From: Sarcocystis neurona
Lineage: Eukaryota; Apicomplexa; Conoidasida; Eucoccidiorida; Sarcocystidae
Assembly (NCBI GenBank): GCA_000727475.1
Contig: KL647288.1
Coordinates: 6,103,414-6,167,413 of the forward strand
Length of the DNA stretch: 64,000 nt
Direction: 5' to 3'
Shown here: piece after piece, positions 13,310-25,211 of the stretch
How the letters are laid out: each line of letters starts with the position of its first letter
Numbering within the stretch: the stretch's first letter is position 1
Made by a program: the position numbers and the translations under genes
Notes under the pieces: model-generated
The model's database searches: none
What the model was told of the DNA's origin: nothing
Seen by the model: only the letters and a program-made list of their open reading frames with translations

Positions 13310-14082
13310 GATTTACAGCTAGGAGGCAGATGGGAGGGAAGCGGAGACAAGCTAGTGGAACTGGTGTTGAAGTAAAGTCGGAAGAGGTCACCAACGTGTG
13401 GAGCAGTGTGCCCCGTCTCGGCGAGGGACAATTAGAACCTGGAAGCGTTTAAGATAGATCTAGGCAAATTGTGGTGTTGGCACTCTCGCAACGTCGACTG
13501 AGACCGGCTGCACCTTCATATTACTCATATGACTGACATGACTGGTAATCGCGGTTCTCTTCAACGCCCGGGAAACGCTGGTTTCGGCAGCTCTGCGTGA
13601 TCTGCAGAGCTCCTCGCTCACCCAGTCCCACCGGTGAGCAAAATGAAAAGGGTTAGTCTCCCAGAGCTGCACGTCTTACATTGAGAGACGGCATAAGGCC
13701 GCCTTTGCATCCGAAGGTGTAACACGGGATCCAACTCCCTTTTCTTTGGTCTCTCAATGGGGAAGTGGTGTGCAGCACGTTCTCTACTTGTGTTTTTCTC
13801 GTTGCATCCAACGAATGAATTGTGTAGCGACGGAAGTTCAACTCGAGAAACACTGAGACAGCAGTATAAGATAATTCTACTCTTTCACCGCCTCTGATCA
13901 AAAATAGGAGGCAGCAGGGGTCAAGGGAACAACACCCCGAGGGATTCGTTTAGGCCGAAAGCCTCTCTACGTCCGTCGTACTTCAGTAGTAAGAAAATGG
14001 TGGGACTGAATGTGGGGCAACATGAGCCGCAACTAATGTCGGAAACGGGGCCACAAGCAGCAGTTATGATTGCTACGTACAG

Positions 14083-14444
14083 AAGAGGAGGTAGAAAACT
14101 TATTGTCGTCTACTCGTTCAGATGCCGGTGCTGTAGGTGGGTGTCACGTATGCTCGGGGTTGTCAGCAGAGCACATAGCAGCTTCCGTCGACACATGTCT
14201 GAACGCGCATCGCGCTAGAAGAAGCGACGCCTGCTCTGCAAAGCTGACATCCGAATCGGACTCACAGTTCCCTAGTCCGGGACGTGTACCAGCCACTATC
14301 CAGCGTATATTTCTTTCACACGCAACTTGTGTCTGGTGCAGTTCCACTCATGTGTCCGACGTTCGACAGGCACGGTTGGTTAATGGGTCAAGTCTCACAT
14401 TCAAAGCGGAAACCACACCAACGCAGCGGAGCCGTCCACTGTGA
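14083..14444 (+). CDS. Small protein with a degenerate UBZ-like Cys pair motif (possible exon)
   Basis: An acceptor (tacgtacag) opens a frame of about 120 codons that ends at TGA. It begins EEVENLLSSTRSDAG and contains CHVCSGLSAEHIAASVDTCL. The spacing resembles a Rad18-type ubiquitin-binding zinc finger (C-x2-C-x11-H-x3-C), but the expected His before the last Cys is Ser, and the only His in the loop is four residues earlier. A second C-x2-C (CVWC) follows about 45 residues on. An upstream exon must supply the start: an ATG in good context (aaaATGG) at 13,997 is in another frame and is not joined convincingly. The remainder is Ser/Thr-rich. A role in ubiquitin binding or DNA repair would be inference from a weak motif. 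Confidence 0.35.
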
Positions 14445-15045
14445 AAGACGGGTCGTCGCAGGACACCGCAGTTATTGACGCTGCATAAACTGACACGTTT
14501 CACTAACCGCGACTGACCACGCTAGTCACCGGCATTTCGGGATCGCACCTACGCTCAAGTACGCTGTCACGAGGGTGACCTCGCCTGAACGAAAGAGGGT
14601 TATCTTCTCTTTCACCAAGGAATACGATTGCATTCATGTTGACATTTCGACGAAGATAGATAGATTGTACGAAGACGCTGGTAACACGGTATTCAATCAA
14701 CTCCAACAAATTTTACTAAGCGTGTGATGTGGCCATCACGGCACCTCCTGAAATGTAGCATCTAAGCCGCTTCTTGCTACGTCTTTACATCTCAGTCGCC
14801 GGGGAAACGAGCCGTTCTCTGAACCGTACTCCTAGGCTTCACAAAATCTGCTTGTTGCTGTGGTGCACTTCGGTATAATCATAGTCGTCTCCTGGATTCA
14901 GCGGGCGCTTATTTCACATAGCTCTTTCGGCAGTCGCCTCACATATGCTGAGACCGCTGATTACCCGTCAATCTAACTGCTCTCTAAAGTCGCGCAGGGA
15001 TAATAGCATTCTTGTTTCTTGCTGTGCTCAACCTCTCACACTTCT

Positions 15046-18000
15046 TCACGAAGATGTCGACACCGTGTTGTGTATTTCATGTGGACCCCTCGAAAGCCGT
15101 CTAACAATAGGTGCGAGACCACCAGATACACGCAGGTCTGCAAGTTCCTCATTGTCTTGAATTAAACCCGGCAGTACAGCCGGCTTCTCACCAATCTCTG
15201 TCAACTCCCTTATTGCCTGGTGCACTCGCGCTGCGCCTTCTGCTGGCAACCCGTGTTTTGTCTCGCCTGCTTCCAATTCGTTTGCCGTACTAGTGGTGAA
15301 AGCGGATGCTGTAGAGCTACGCCTATCTTCACAGGGGGCCAATGAACCGCTGCGGGAGCGGGTTTGCACCTGAGTTGAGCCGGATTCCTGTACATTTGAA
15401 GGCACGCTTTTTGATAATCCCCACGCTTTTGGGCGTAGTAGCATTGTAGTTGCCGTTGCCACAAACACGACCGTTACTGCAGATATATGGCAAAACCACC
15501 GCGCAGTTGCGTTTTCTGGATATATACAATGTCGCGAAAAATGAGATTTGAGCTGTCACCGAAGCACGCAGGAAGTTAATACGACCGGACAGTGTGGACG
15601 AGGCTGCGACCCACGCCTCACCGGATGCTTGCGTTTCTCTCGCATCTTGCTGAACTCGCAGACTCGCCGGTGTCGTGGATGTGTACTGACACTGTGTTCG
15701 CTTACGTAAAATAGTGGAAGCGACAAAGGGTGCCGCCCACGTCCACTGGTACAGTGCTCCTGTGTATCATTGTAAGCATCACATTTGAGTGAACCATACG
15801 GCGTCCTATGATTTTGGGGAAGCGGGCTCGTCCAACAAGAGATTCTTATTCAACACGGCGTTCAATTGCGGTTCTTCCGAGAGCAGAGTGGTCGCAAGCA
15901 CGCTTCCACAGTAGTGCTGGGTGTATTCACATCTTGCCGCGGCGGGGGTACGACAGTGTATGTTGTTCACAAGCTTCGCAGTACTCAGGCAGCTGCGTGC
16001 AACTCGTTGCCGTCTAGATTTCTCCATACCAATGGAAATTAACCGCGTTGAGGCGCACAAGCAGCAGAACCTCGTATGAAACTCGTCGAGTAGCAAGCGC
16101 CATGGTCTCTGCCGGCTGCGTAGGCGCTGCAGGTCGCCTTACCTAGCATCACAGGTGAGACAGTCCTCACAATGTGAGTGGACCACAGTTGGCAGTTAAA
16201 CTGCTGCAGTTGCAGATAACTTGGAACCATCTTTGTTCCCGCTTTTACACCGGCAGGACAGAGCATTCCGAGCCCCGCACATCCGATTAGGACAAAAAGA
16301 ATAAACGCTTCAAACTCGCGCACCAGGCCCATGCCAAGAGCTGCTCCGGTCTGACAAAAAGCGGAAACGGTGACATGTTCTAAGTAGTTCTTTTCCTTCA
16401 CCGTGGGGGTTCAATACTATCTGACGTGGCGTTGCAAGCTGCGTACTCCCCGCGGAAGCGCATCTCGCACAAGAGCCTCGGCTCTTCCTTTGTGAGTTGT
16501 ATGATCGCTCCTCAAATGACACAGGGCGCGCAAAGTAAAGTCGGCACAGACATTGGGGACTTACCTCCAAAATGAGTCCGCACAGGTAAAAGACCAGGTG
16601 ACCTGGAAAAACAGTTACACCGCCATTCGAAGACCGCTATTCACCTCCCGTCCTTGCTGAAACCAGTGTACTGCGTGGTAGGGAGATGCAAGCCCAAAAT
16701 CTCCAGGGACGCATGCATGACCTCCACAAATTTCTCCGTTTGTATCGACAGAAACGACACCCACGTGCTACCTATCCATGCAGCAGGATCGGCTGCGGGT
16801 TGCGTCCCACGGTTCTAGGAGTGGCATTAGCATTACCCTACCCACGCGTGTCCCCGGAAAGAGGAGCTTCGCGCACAAAACTGGAAGGATTTTAACCGCA
16901 ACGCATCCGAGGAAAATTTGCGCTGCTAAGGCGGCAGAGACTCCGAAGGCATTCACTGGGATGTAGGCTGCAAAAACGGAGCAGAACCGCGTGGAAACCC
17001 ATGTTCCTTCGTCGGAAGGTGTAGCGGCGTAATACGCAATGTCACAGGGAATATCCGTAAGCCGTGACGCACTTTAATTCCAAGAACTTCCATACCAATG
17101 CGTTAACCAGTTCAGACTGCAGGCACGATCAGGAACTCTTACTCAGTAGAGTATTCCGGAAGGCTAGTGAGTGGAACACGACAACTGGAAAGAATAGAGG
17201 CCAGATGCGCAGAGACTTTGTGAAAAGTGTCAGTTCTTGCGGCAGCTTGTTATTAGCCAAGCTTCCTCCTGCATCGTGCCCCCACAAAACGCAGGCAACC
17301 AAAGAGATCAAGGGAACCTTCGGAATTGTCCAAAACCGCAAAAATGGCGAAAACCAGAAGCTCAACTGGAAAATTCTTCTGTGCAGAGGGATCAAAAGGC
17401 CCCAATTCGTCCTGTCCTTCCGGAAGATGCTCGCGTGCCACTACGTGGAATCAACCTTACGAACAACAGCTACAGAATCCCGCAGCGTAGCGTCGGTGAG
17501 CATTTGCCTGCTGTACGACTTGAGCGGTAGAAATTCCAGCTGAGGGATTGAAACCATGTTCCTCTTTATGTACAGGACTGCCATTTTCTCCATCACCTCC
17601 GTGGACGTCATGATTATGTTTGCATTGGCGCCCACGCCGTAGTACAGAAGCCGAAGGTTCACGACTCCCTCGTAGTTTTCTGCCCTCTCCCTCCTTTTCT
17701 CGTCATGAACTTTGAAATCCAGGGGCGCTTGCTTCAAGCCTCCGTACTGCATAACTGTCAAATTCGTCAACAGCGAGGGACCATTCCGACGAAAATACGT
17801 TGTTGAGCAGACGTCTTTTTTGTTTCTATGCGGCGAAGCGGACAGGATGGGCTTGCCAGCTCCAGATGTGCGCCGACACTTTGACCTAAGAGCAGGCGAA
17901 CTTGTGAACAATCTTTTGCTGTCTTCACATAATTAAAAAGGACGTCGAGTCGACAGCACAACACCCTAGGCAGCATGCGCCCTACTTGGTGCACCTTAGT

Positions 18001-21000
18001 GTTGAAAAGTACAATCTTCATGGGCGACTTTTTGAAAAACTGCGACAGGGACCGTGTTGCTCCGCGACTTGACGTGATAGTTTATTAGACATGCTGCTTT
18101 CACGTCACGATGTGGCTTACACTTTCTCGAAAGACTGGTGACAAGAGGGCGTAGGGCTGAAGTACGTCGCGAAGTAGTCGAAATTTACCAATCCGTTCCC
18201 GCCCTTAGCATCATAGGTAGGCATGGAGTCTTCCCCACTCTTCGTCTCTTCGCCCGCAGCTTCGGAGGCAACTAACCCTCCGGCAACGGTGTTGGAAAAG
18301 ACGCAGGTATCAGAGCTGTCAGGTTGGTCTCCTTGGTGTTCGTCGAGACCTTTGTCAAGGCTTCTGCCGTCTTCGCGAGATACACGCCTGCTCTGCGAAG
18401 TCAGAGTCCGCCCATCACTTTGAGCTCCAGCCCTGCCAGCCTCGCTGTGTCCCCTGTTTTCAGCTACCTCGTGCTTCACACGGTCCCGTTCTGGCTTTGA
18501 ACGTGGCAAATGAGACGACACGTCTAATGGTAAACCGTCGTGTGAGGAAGGTCTTTGCGTTCGCTTCTTCTCTCTCTTCCGGACCGCGGGAGGAGACAGT
18601 GCCTCGAGGTTCGGTGACGTCGGTGTAGCTGGGGACGCACAGCGCAAGCCCGACAACCAGCTTCTGTTGTTAATTTAATGACGCATGCTGCGCAGAAGTC
18701 GCTCATGTTCGACAACTTGTATACGCTTCCTCTGGTTACAATTTATGCAGTGTCAGCGAGTCTCAAGCATGTGCGGCGCCCGCTAAGGTTTCTTAGAACT
18801 CGGAGGCTCCGGCGAGAACGTACGCGCTGAAGACTGGGCGGCAGAAACCTTGCTTTCCCGTAGACCATCCATCTCAAAAGCAACCGGAGATATGGCATTT
18901 TTCGTCGGAAGCAATTCTCTTGGGTCAAGACCTTTGCCGTCGCACACCAAATTTAGCAGGCACGAATCATTTTAATCCCCCCCTCGTCGATTTGGTGCAA
19001 ATCCAGGGGTATGTTATTACTTGAGTGGGGTCTACACAAAGTCACTGAAATAATTGCTCAGCCCGTAGTACTACCCTAATGTTGTACGAAGTAAACGATG
19101 ACCTTACCGATGTTGTCCAACTCACATTCCCTATGCAACTTCAACTTTCCTTCAGAGTGGTTCAAGGGGGGCAGTGGGTTTCTTGCCGGCACGGCTAAAC
19201 ACGCTGTACAAAAAGTAGCCAGGACCAATCGGGCAGAGTTGTGGTGAAGTAGACAAAAGGTACACGATTAGCATTTCGTGTTGCACTGCAAGTTTGCAGG
19301 TGCGTGTACGGTTGCTGCAGTTGTTGAGTAGCCGTGCCACAGACAAGCTCAAAAATGTGTATCCCGTGTGACTCTTGACCCGCCGGCTTCACAAGTGCTT
19401 CAAGATTCCCCTATTCGAGTTTCTGAAGGGCCGTCCGTGAGGCCGAACATTCCTCGCAGACTCATGTAATGCACGTGGTGGCAAGCTGTACTGTGGAAAC
19501 CCGAGTGGATATCTTCCCAAACGTATGCAGTACAAGGGATGAGGCATTTTTCTCTCCTTCGGCGACCTCACGATGCGGCCTTTGTCCCCGCAGAACTCGA
19601 GGCAATCTCCCCTGAAAACACGTGTTACTCACGCGGTGCGTCGACGAGATCATCCTTTTCTGGTAGGGGTGAAAGGGGGTGGCAATTATTGTTTTCAGTA
19701 GGGTCCATCTCAACAGAGAGCTGTGGCGAACGCACCACGTCTGCAAAGTGCCTCTTTGCACAGGAGGCCTCGTGATCTCGTCTAACGTTGCATGGCGCTG
19801 CAAGAAAACTCGTTACGTAGCACGTATAATAAATAGTTCTCCCCCTGCGTTCATGCGCGGCCCAGCTGACCCGAGCGCCGATCATTGTCCTTCCTCATAA
19901 TGGTGACAAACAACCTCCAACGTGCTAGCACAAGTCAAAGCTAAAAACACCTGCGATGTAAAAGGAGTAGTTCGAAGTGAGCAGTTTCTCTTTCAAATGT
20001 GCCTGGGATCTTCACCCGAAATTAAGCCAGTTTTTCCATAGCTAGTGTCAGACAATCGGTAAACAGTGGCGGGACGCATGGATTGATGCAGCTGCGCCCA
20101 ACGTTACTTCAAGTGTATCTGATATCTGAAGGGGTGAATTACAGCTGCATTTCAAGCAGTGTCTTTTCTCGTTGTTGATGCCGGCTGTCAAAGGAACAAT
20201 AGAACGTGAAGCGTAAAACACCCCTCCAAATGTAGATATCAAGAGCCTGCTCAACCGATTTGTCTGTTTATGCATCCTCATCATCATCGGTCATCTGTTT
20301 TACAAAAGTGCCCTTGACAGTAATACTTTCACACCTGCCATCGTGTTTTCCGCCTTCAGGGGTGACAGCAGAATGCCTGGCCGGTGACGTCCCCACCTCT
20401 ACTGTATTCTCAGATGAGGGCGTGGCTGTCGGTCTTTGCTGAGGAGCAACTACGCAAGGTGACTCTGAAGCATGACAAATTATAACGCCGGATATTTTCG
20501 ACAATGCAGACCCCCCATTCTAAGAGAAGATGGGGTTTACCTCACCATCTCTGCAAGAGATGGCGATTTCACGTCGAGCTGCAGTGAGCTGCCGTCGTTA
20601 CGATCGGCAGTACCGTGCTGGCTTGGTTCTCAAGCACCATGCGCTCTTCTGGCAGTGGCTTCCATCTCACCGCCGGTATTACCTGGGGACGGAGGCAGAC
20701 GGGCTTGTACTGAAGGCTCTTCTCTAAATAGTGATGTACCATCTTTGAGAGGCTGCTCATGGTGTTTTGTATCGGCCAAGGCCACCTTTTGTGGCTTGGG
20801 CTTCTTTCGCCCCGATCCCTTTCGCGAGCATTCTCGAGGAGCTTCATTCGCAACGGTAATTGTTGAGTTTTCTGAACCGCAGTTCGTGGTGCATGTAAGA
20901 ATTGCAGGACGTACTGCAGGTGACCCTCTCTCTGCAACCGTGCAGCTCAGACTGGCGTGCGTGTGGTCAGAAGACAATACACTTGGTGCCCCTGCCAGAA

Positions 21001-22464
21001 TACGGAGAACCCTACTCGTTCCGACTAAGTTCGCTGCAGAGTGACTCTCCGAAGTGCAGAGCGCACTACGTGAAGCAGCCTCTCACCCTCTTCGTACTTC
21101 TCTGTTTCCACCTCTCTACAGTTATGCTTCGTAGCACGTAGAGCGCCTCCACCGGTTTCTTCACGAACGAGCTTGCGAGGTGGCTGCTCCACGTTCAGCA
21201 TCGGCACGCCGCCTAGCAGCGAAGTCCGGCGCTGCGAAGCTTTATCGACTTCTTCGGGTCCTTCTTCGTGATACTCGCTTCCCTTGTTGCTTTGTAGTAG
21301 CGCGTCCATCAAGTCTTCATAGGTGTAACCTCTAACGACAACGCGGTCTGCGGGGAGTACAATCGAGCGCGACTTGCTCACACGAAGCAACCTGTATGCG
21401 GTGGTCAGTTGTCGAACTCACACCGAAGAGTGAGCTCACGTTCTCGAAGAAGTCCACAGGGGAGAACGGGACAAACACCGATGTGTTTCAAGCGCCCTGT
21501 ACGCGCGCGTGCCTATGATTACGTCGACAAAAACTAATACCGCACAGTTCTAGTACGCACCTGAGGGTATAGGAACCAAAAATAACAAGAGGCCTCCCCA
21601 TACCACCAGAAGCCCGAGTAGAGCAAAGAGGCCCTTAGTTGAAGTAATGGTGGACCCCGTACTAGGTACACTCCTGGTAACGTCCTGCTTCCACAGGTGT
21701 ACGCTGGAAAGGTACAAACTGCTGATCCCAGCGCCGAGCACAGGGCCGAAGAGGAAGCTTCTCTGAAATAGGTTGAAATCGGTCAGCTGCTGCTCGGGCG
21801 TGGATGACAGCAGTAGGCCCCACTGCAACAGATAGTCTGTTGTGCAGCTCAGAAACCCAGCTGCCGCGTGACACATGTAGAATGACAGCAAACTCTCCCC
21901 AGACACGATGGCACAGATCATGAGAATTAGCGCGTGAAGAAACAGAAAAATGCGAATACTTCTGGTGAACCCTGCTAGAAGCATCAGCTGAGGCAGCGCC
22001 AGAGCGCCTACTTGTTGCATGAGAGCGTACAGCGACGAAGCCGCTCCTACAAACAACAGACACAACGACGACACAAGGAAAGAATCATGTCGCAAAATAT
22101 TGAGTTGCCTCATAGGAAGGATATGTGCTTCTACGCGCTTGGAAGAACACAGTTACGGTTTTCTATATTACGTTCAAGTTAAAGCCTCGTTCTGTTGCAA
22201 GCTCCCACATAAGAAATAGTATAGCGTATCTTCCGCTCGGCAGTCTCTTTTCTCTTACCTAGATGGACCGCACTGCCCTTTTCTATGAGTGACATCCAGA
22301 TACCCCTCACGATGGCAAACCCTGCCATGGCCGCAGTTTCCGCAGAAGCGGTCACCACGATCAAGTGTTCTCTCATTTTGACCTTCTTCGGATAAGCTTT
22401 GGCAGGAGACGTCTCCACACTCCAGGTTCTAGCTGTGTTTCTCGCTCCTATCCATCTCCCACGC
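15046..22464 (-). CDS. Multi-spanning membrane transporter-like protein with long central loop
   Basis: Phase-consistent exons in the first membrane half and loop: 22464-22259, 22130-21561 (about five hydrophobic segments), 21347-21087, 20991-20683, and one starting at 20464. Further loop exons lie near 19.2-18.8 kb and at 18628-18120, and a short exon (FFKKSPMKIVLFNTK) follows. The second half has an exon from about 17.77 kb, a hydrophobic exon ending at 17143, then 16967-16842, 16602-16565, 16350-16251 and 15476-15046 (TGA). The halves flank several hundred charged Ser/Pro-rich residues. This 6 + loop + 6 layout suggests a major-facilitator-type carrier, but no diagnostic motif is visible, so substrate and family are unassigned. 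The frame at 20464 would stop at 20268 if unspliced, so two separate genes are possible. The 5' exon is not fixed; a hydrophobic ATG-led segment at 23332 (MRKGACVGLCWWFVVAFF) is a candidate. Confidence 0.55.
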
Positions 22465-24053
22465 CTGGGGCCTTATGCATTCAGCCACGCAAGAACAAAT
22501 CTTCATTCTCAAGATGGTGTGTTAACTAGGTCATACCGCCGCGGGCTACTGCGTCACCTCAAGAACCAAATTACGGCGAGGTAGATTTCCCAGTCACCCG
22601 CAGTTTTTTCGTCCGTCGTCGAGCAATGCTGCTCCAGTCTTGCTGCCTTATCCTCCCCGCAGAACGCGTCATGTACTGTTTTTCACCATCGATACATAGT
22701 CCTCACCCGCAGTGCCTGGCAAGCTAGGGACGTGTGCAAGGCTTCGTAGCCTCCTCATTGAGGCAGGATTTTACGCGCGTGCGTTAGCCTGGGCTTTATG
22801 CGAGTGCGCTGCACGCGCGTAAAGCGATATCTTCACTGGCATCTCTCCAGTGCTTTGATGAGCTGAAGATGCAGTACTGACGCCCTCCACTGAACGTCTA
22901 CGCGTGTTAGGAGGCTACGGAACGCCAAACCGCCCCGTATGGAAGCTTCCTTGCCTTTCAAGCGAAATCTCTGTACACTACAATGCGGCGTGCCGTGTAG
23001 TGATCAAGGAAAGTATAACATCAGATTCGAAGGCGTGAGTTAAGAAGCTGGTCTTCACGCACGAAGACTGCCAGAAAAATGATCCTTACTTTCCTGGCAG
23101 AGGAGTCTACGTTCAGATGCTGTCGTTTATTGCTTCAGCCTTGCAGCAGCTACTCATAATAGTCTCCTCAATCCAAGGGCGCCCTACTTCTAGGGAAAGC
23201 ACTGCAGTTGTTGTAGACACTCTGAAGGATTGCGGCATATCGCGCTGGTCATGTTTGACTCGGAGTGCGCAGAACTGGGAAGAACGCCACTACGAACCAC
23301 CAGCAGAGCCCCACGCAGGCGCCCTTTCGCATGTTCCTAGTGTCGCAACTTAAACGCGATGATCTTTTCCTACCTACATTTCTACCTACACAGCTGCACT
23401 ACCATTGATTCAAGGGGCTACTAGAAAAACAACGAGTCTACTAGAAACTCGAGGCCAAGACTTCTGCCGAAGATCCTAAGTGGACATTCAATCAGGGAAA
23501 ACGAACCTCTAAACGCGTACGTGAGGACTGCAGCCAGCAGTGGGTCCTTCCTGCAACTCTGCCCGGCCCTCTAGGCCGTGACATTAGCTATAAAAATAGC
23601 TAGCTAGTAGACTGCAATCAATAAATAGGGACCTTTAGAGACGTATATGAAGAATGCATATATGCCTCGCTCTACCCTGATTCGTGCACCTTTTGCGCAA
23701 AGGTGGCAGCGCTAAGCACGGTTGGGTAGCGGGCCGCATCCTTAACGCATAATTACTTCGCATACGACCAGGAGGCGTCATCCTTTTGGACCAATGGAAG
23801 CGGGTCAATTGGTAAAGTATCGACAGTGGAAGTAATTCACTGGTTTCCACGCACTGAGATCTGCATGCGCGTCCCACACGCTGCATTGAGTCGCTCTTCA
23901 CCAGTGATACGCGGAGCCGGGACAAATTCAAGGACACGCTCTCTCCGCAGCACCACTCATGTGCACACACCACAAGGAAGAGGATGTCATACGGGTAGAC
24001 CTGAGAGGTCCAAAGTTTAATTGTGCAAACGCAAAGGTACTTCGGCAACACTA
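22465..24053. other. Region upstream of the membrane-protein gene, no firm gene
   Basis: It probably holds the 5' exon(s) and promoter of the membrane-protein gene. On the minus strand an ATG at 23332 starts a 27-codon hydrophobic stretch with signal-anchor character. A possible small exon ends at a GTAAGG donor near 23,090. Otherwise I see nothing supportable. Confidence 0.35.
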
Positions 24054-24248
24054 CTAATTTTTTTCGCCCTTGTCGAGCTGCCTGGGAATTTGTGACAGTA
24101 GCTGTAGCTTCGTAATACCTGGAGATGTTGATTTTGCAAGAATTCCATTTGGCGTGTTTATCACCATGAATACCTCACGTAACAAGGCTTGTAGCGGGTG
24201 TCCTTGCGAACGTGGTGCTCGTGAAAGCTTCTTCGCCAAGCGTACCAT
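24054..24248 (-). CDS. Small basic protein, 64 aa, function unknown
   Basis: A single open frame runs from ATG at 24248 to TAG at 24054. The start context is gacaaaaATGG, close to the purine-rich consensus common at apicomplexan start codons. The product begins MVRLAKKLSRAPRSQGH, continues with PLQALLREVFMVINTPNG and ends with a hydrophilic RQLDKGEKN tail, which would suit a small mitochondrial or ribonucleoprotein subunit. I do not recognise the family. The opposite strand by chance reads GVFITMN, a dynein heavy-chain-like string. Being short and unspliced, the ORF could still be fortuitous. Confidence 0.38.
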   Translation of the reverse strand: MVRLAKKLSRAPRSQGHPLQALLREVFMVINTPNGILAKSTSPGITKLQLLSQIPRQLDKGEKN

Positions 24249-25211
24249 TTTTGTCTGGCCCCTTGATTTTGCAACTAGGTATCATGTGTGCGTACACAAC
24301 TACATACTGCGTTACATCACTGGCCTGGTTAGTCCAAAGCAAACGTGTGGCATTCACAGCCCTACTTGGAACACGTAGCAACGACTGGTAAGCAAATATA
24401 TATGTAGTATCTTCTGCAGAATTCGTAAAGATACAGTGAACGTGCATTTTACAAATAATTCACATCTGCTTCCAAATTCGAGTATGGAGGTCGGTGGTTG
24501 CGTTCCACGTGAGCAGCCTAGCACGTCTGCGCTGCAAGCAGGGAATTTTGACTAGCTTAGTGCTAGAGAACCGCTTCGGTGCTCGTGTGGCCTCCAACGT
24601 GCGCAGCCGACAGCGTATTATGACGTTTTGGTGCTTTCGGCGTTCTGCTGTGCCCACCTGTTCTGTTTCTTTAACACGTTGCTGTCGCGCCGCGCGCGAA
24701 AGCGTTGTTGCACAGAGCTACTATCGTTTTAGCAGTCAAAAGATAGAGAGCTTACGACAAACATTGTATCTCCTGCGACGAAAATGATTCTTGTGAGGAC
24801 CGGAGAACACGCTGACTGACACATCGTCACTAGTTGACATACACTTTACGCGGGGTGCCCGCTGGCAAGTAGTTCGGGTCCGTATGTGCAGGCGAGTCGC
24901 CACCCACGCAGCGAATGCGGCCGGCTATGGGAATCTCATGGATAAGCGCACCGGGTGAGTCAACGTTTCACGACCATTCCCCTGCAATTTTGGCAGTGAA
25001 TTTTCGTATCGCACGCACATCTAGAGAAAGAGTGAACACGTGCTGGGGTTCCCACAACCTTTGCGTCAGAAATGTGGTAATGCGTGAATCCCCACTTGAG
25101 GTGGGCCTCGCATTTAGAGGCCATTTCTCCTGTCATACAACGATAATTGCTGGAGTGGACGCGCACAGACGCACACGCATGGATATTCTGTAAGAGGGCT
25201 GGAGAACAAAT
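24249..25211. other. Intergenic region between the small ORF and the ApiAP2 gene
   Basis: Short open frames occur on both strands, without acceptor/donor pairs that link into a gene. The 3' untranslated region of the ApiAP2 gene should occupy its right part. Confidence 0.4.

Noticed and set aside
20268..20504. Separate short gene ending in QMTDDDEDA.
   Set aside because: The region joins in phase with the preceding loop exon of the membrane-protein gene at an acceptor ending at 20465. The in-frame stop is kept only as evidence that two genes are possible.
24110..24190. Plus-strand reading with IPFGVFITMN, identical to a dynein heavy-chain signature.
   Set aside because: No other dynein sequence surrounds it, the residues after MN do not fit, and the opposite strand carries an ATG-led ORF in good start context. 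I treat it as a chance antisense match.
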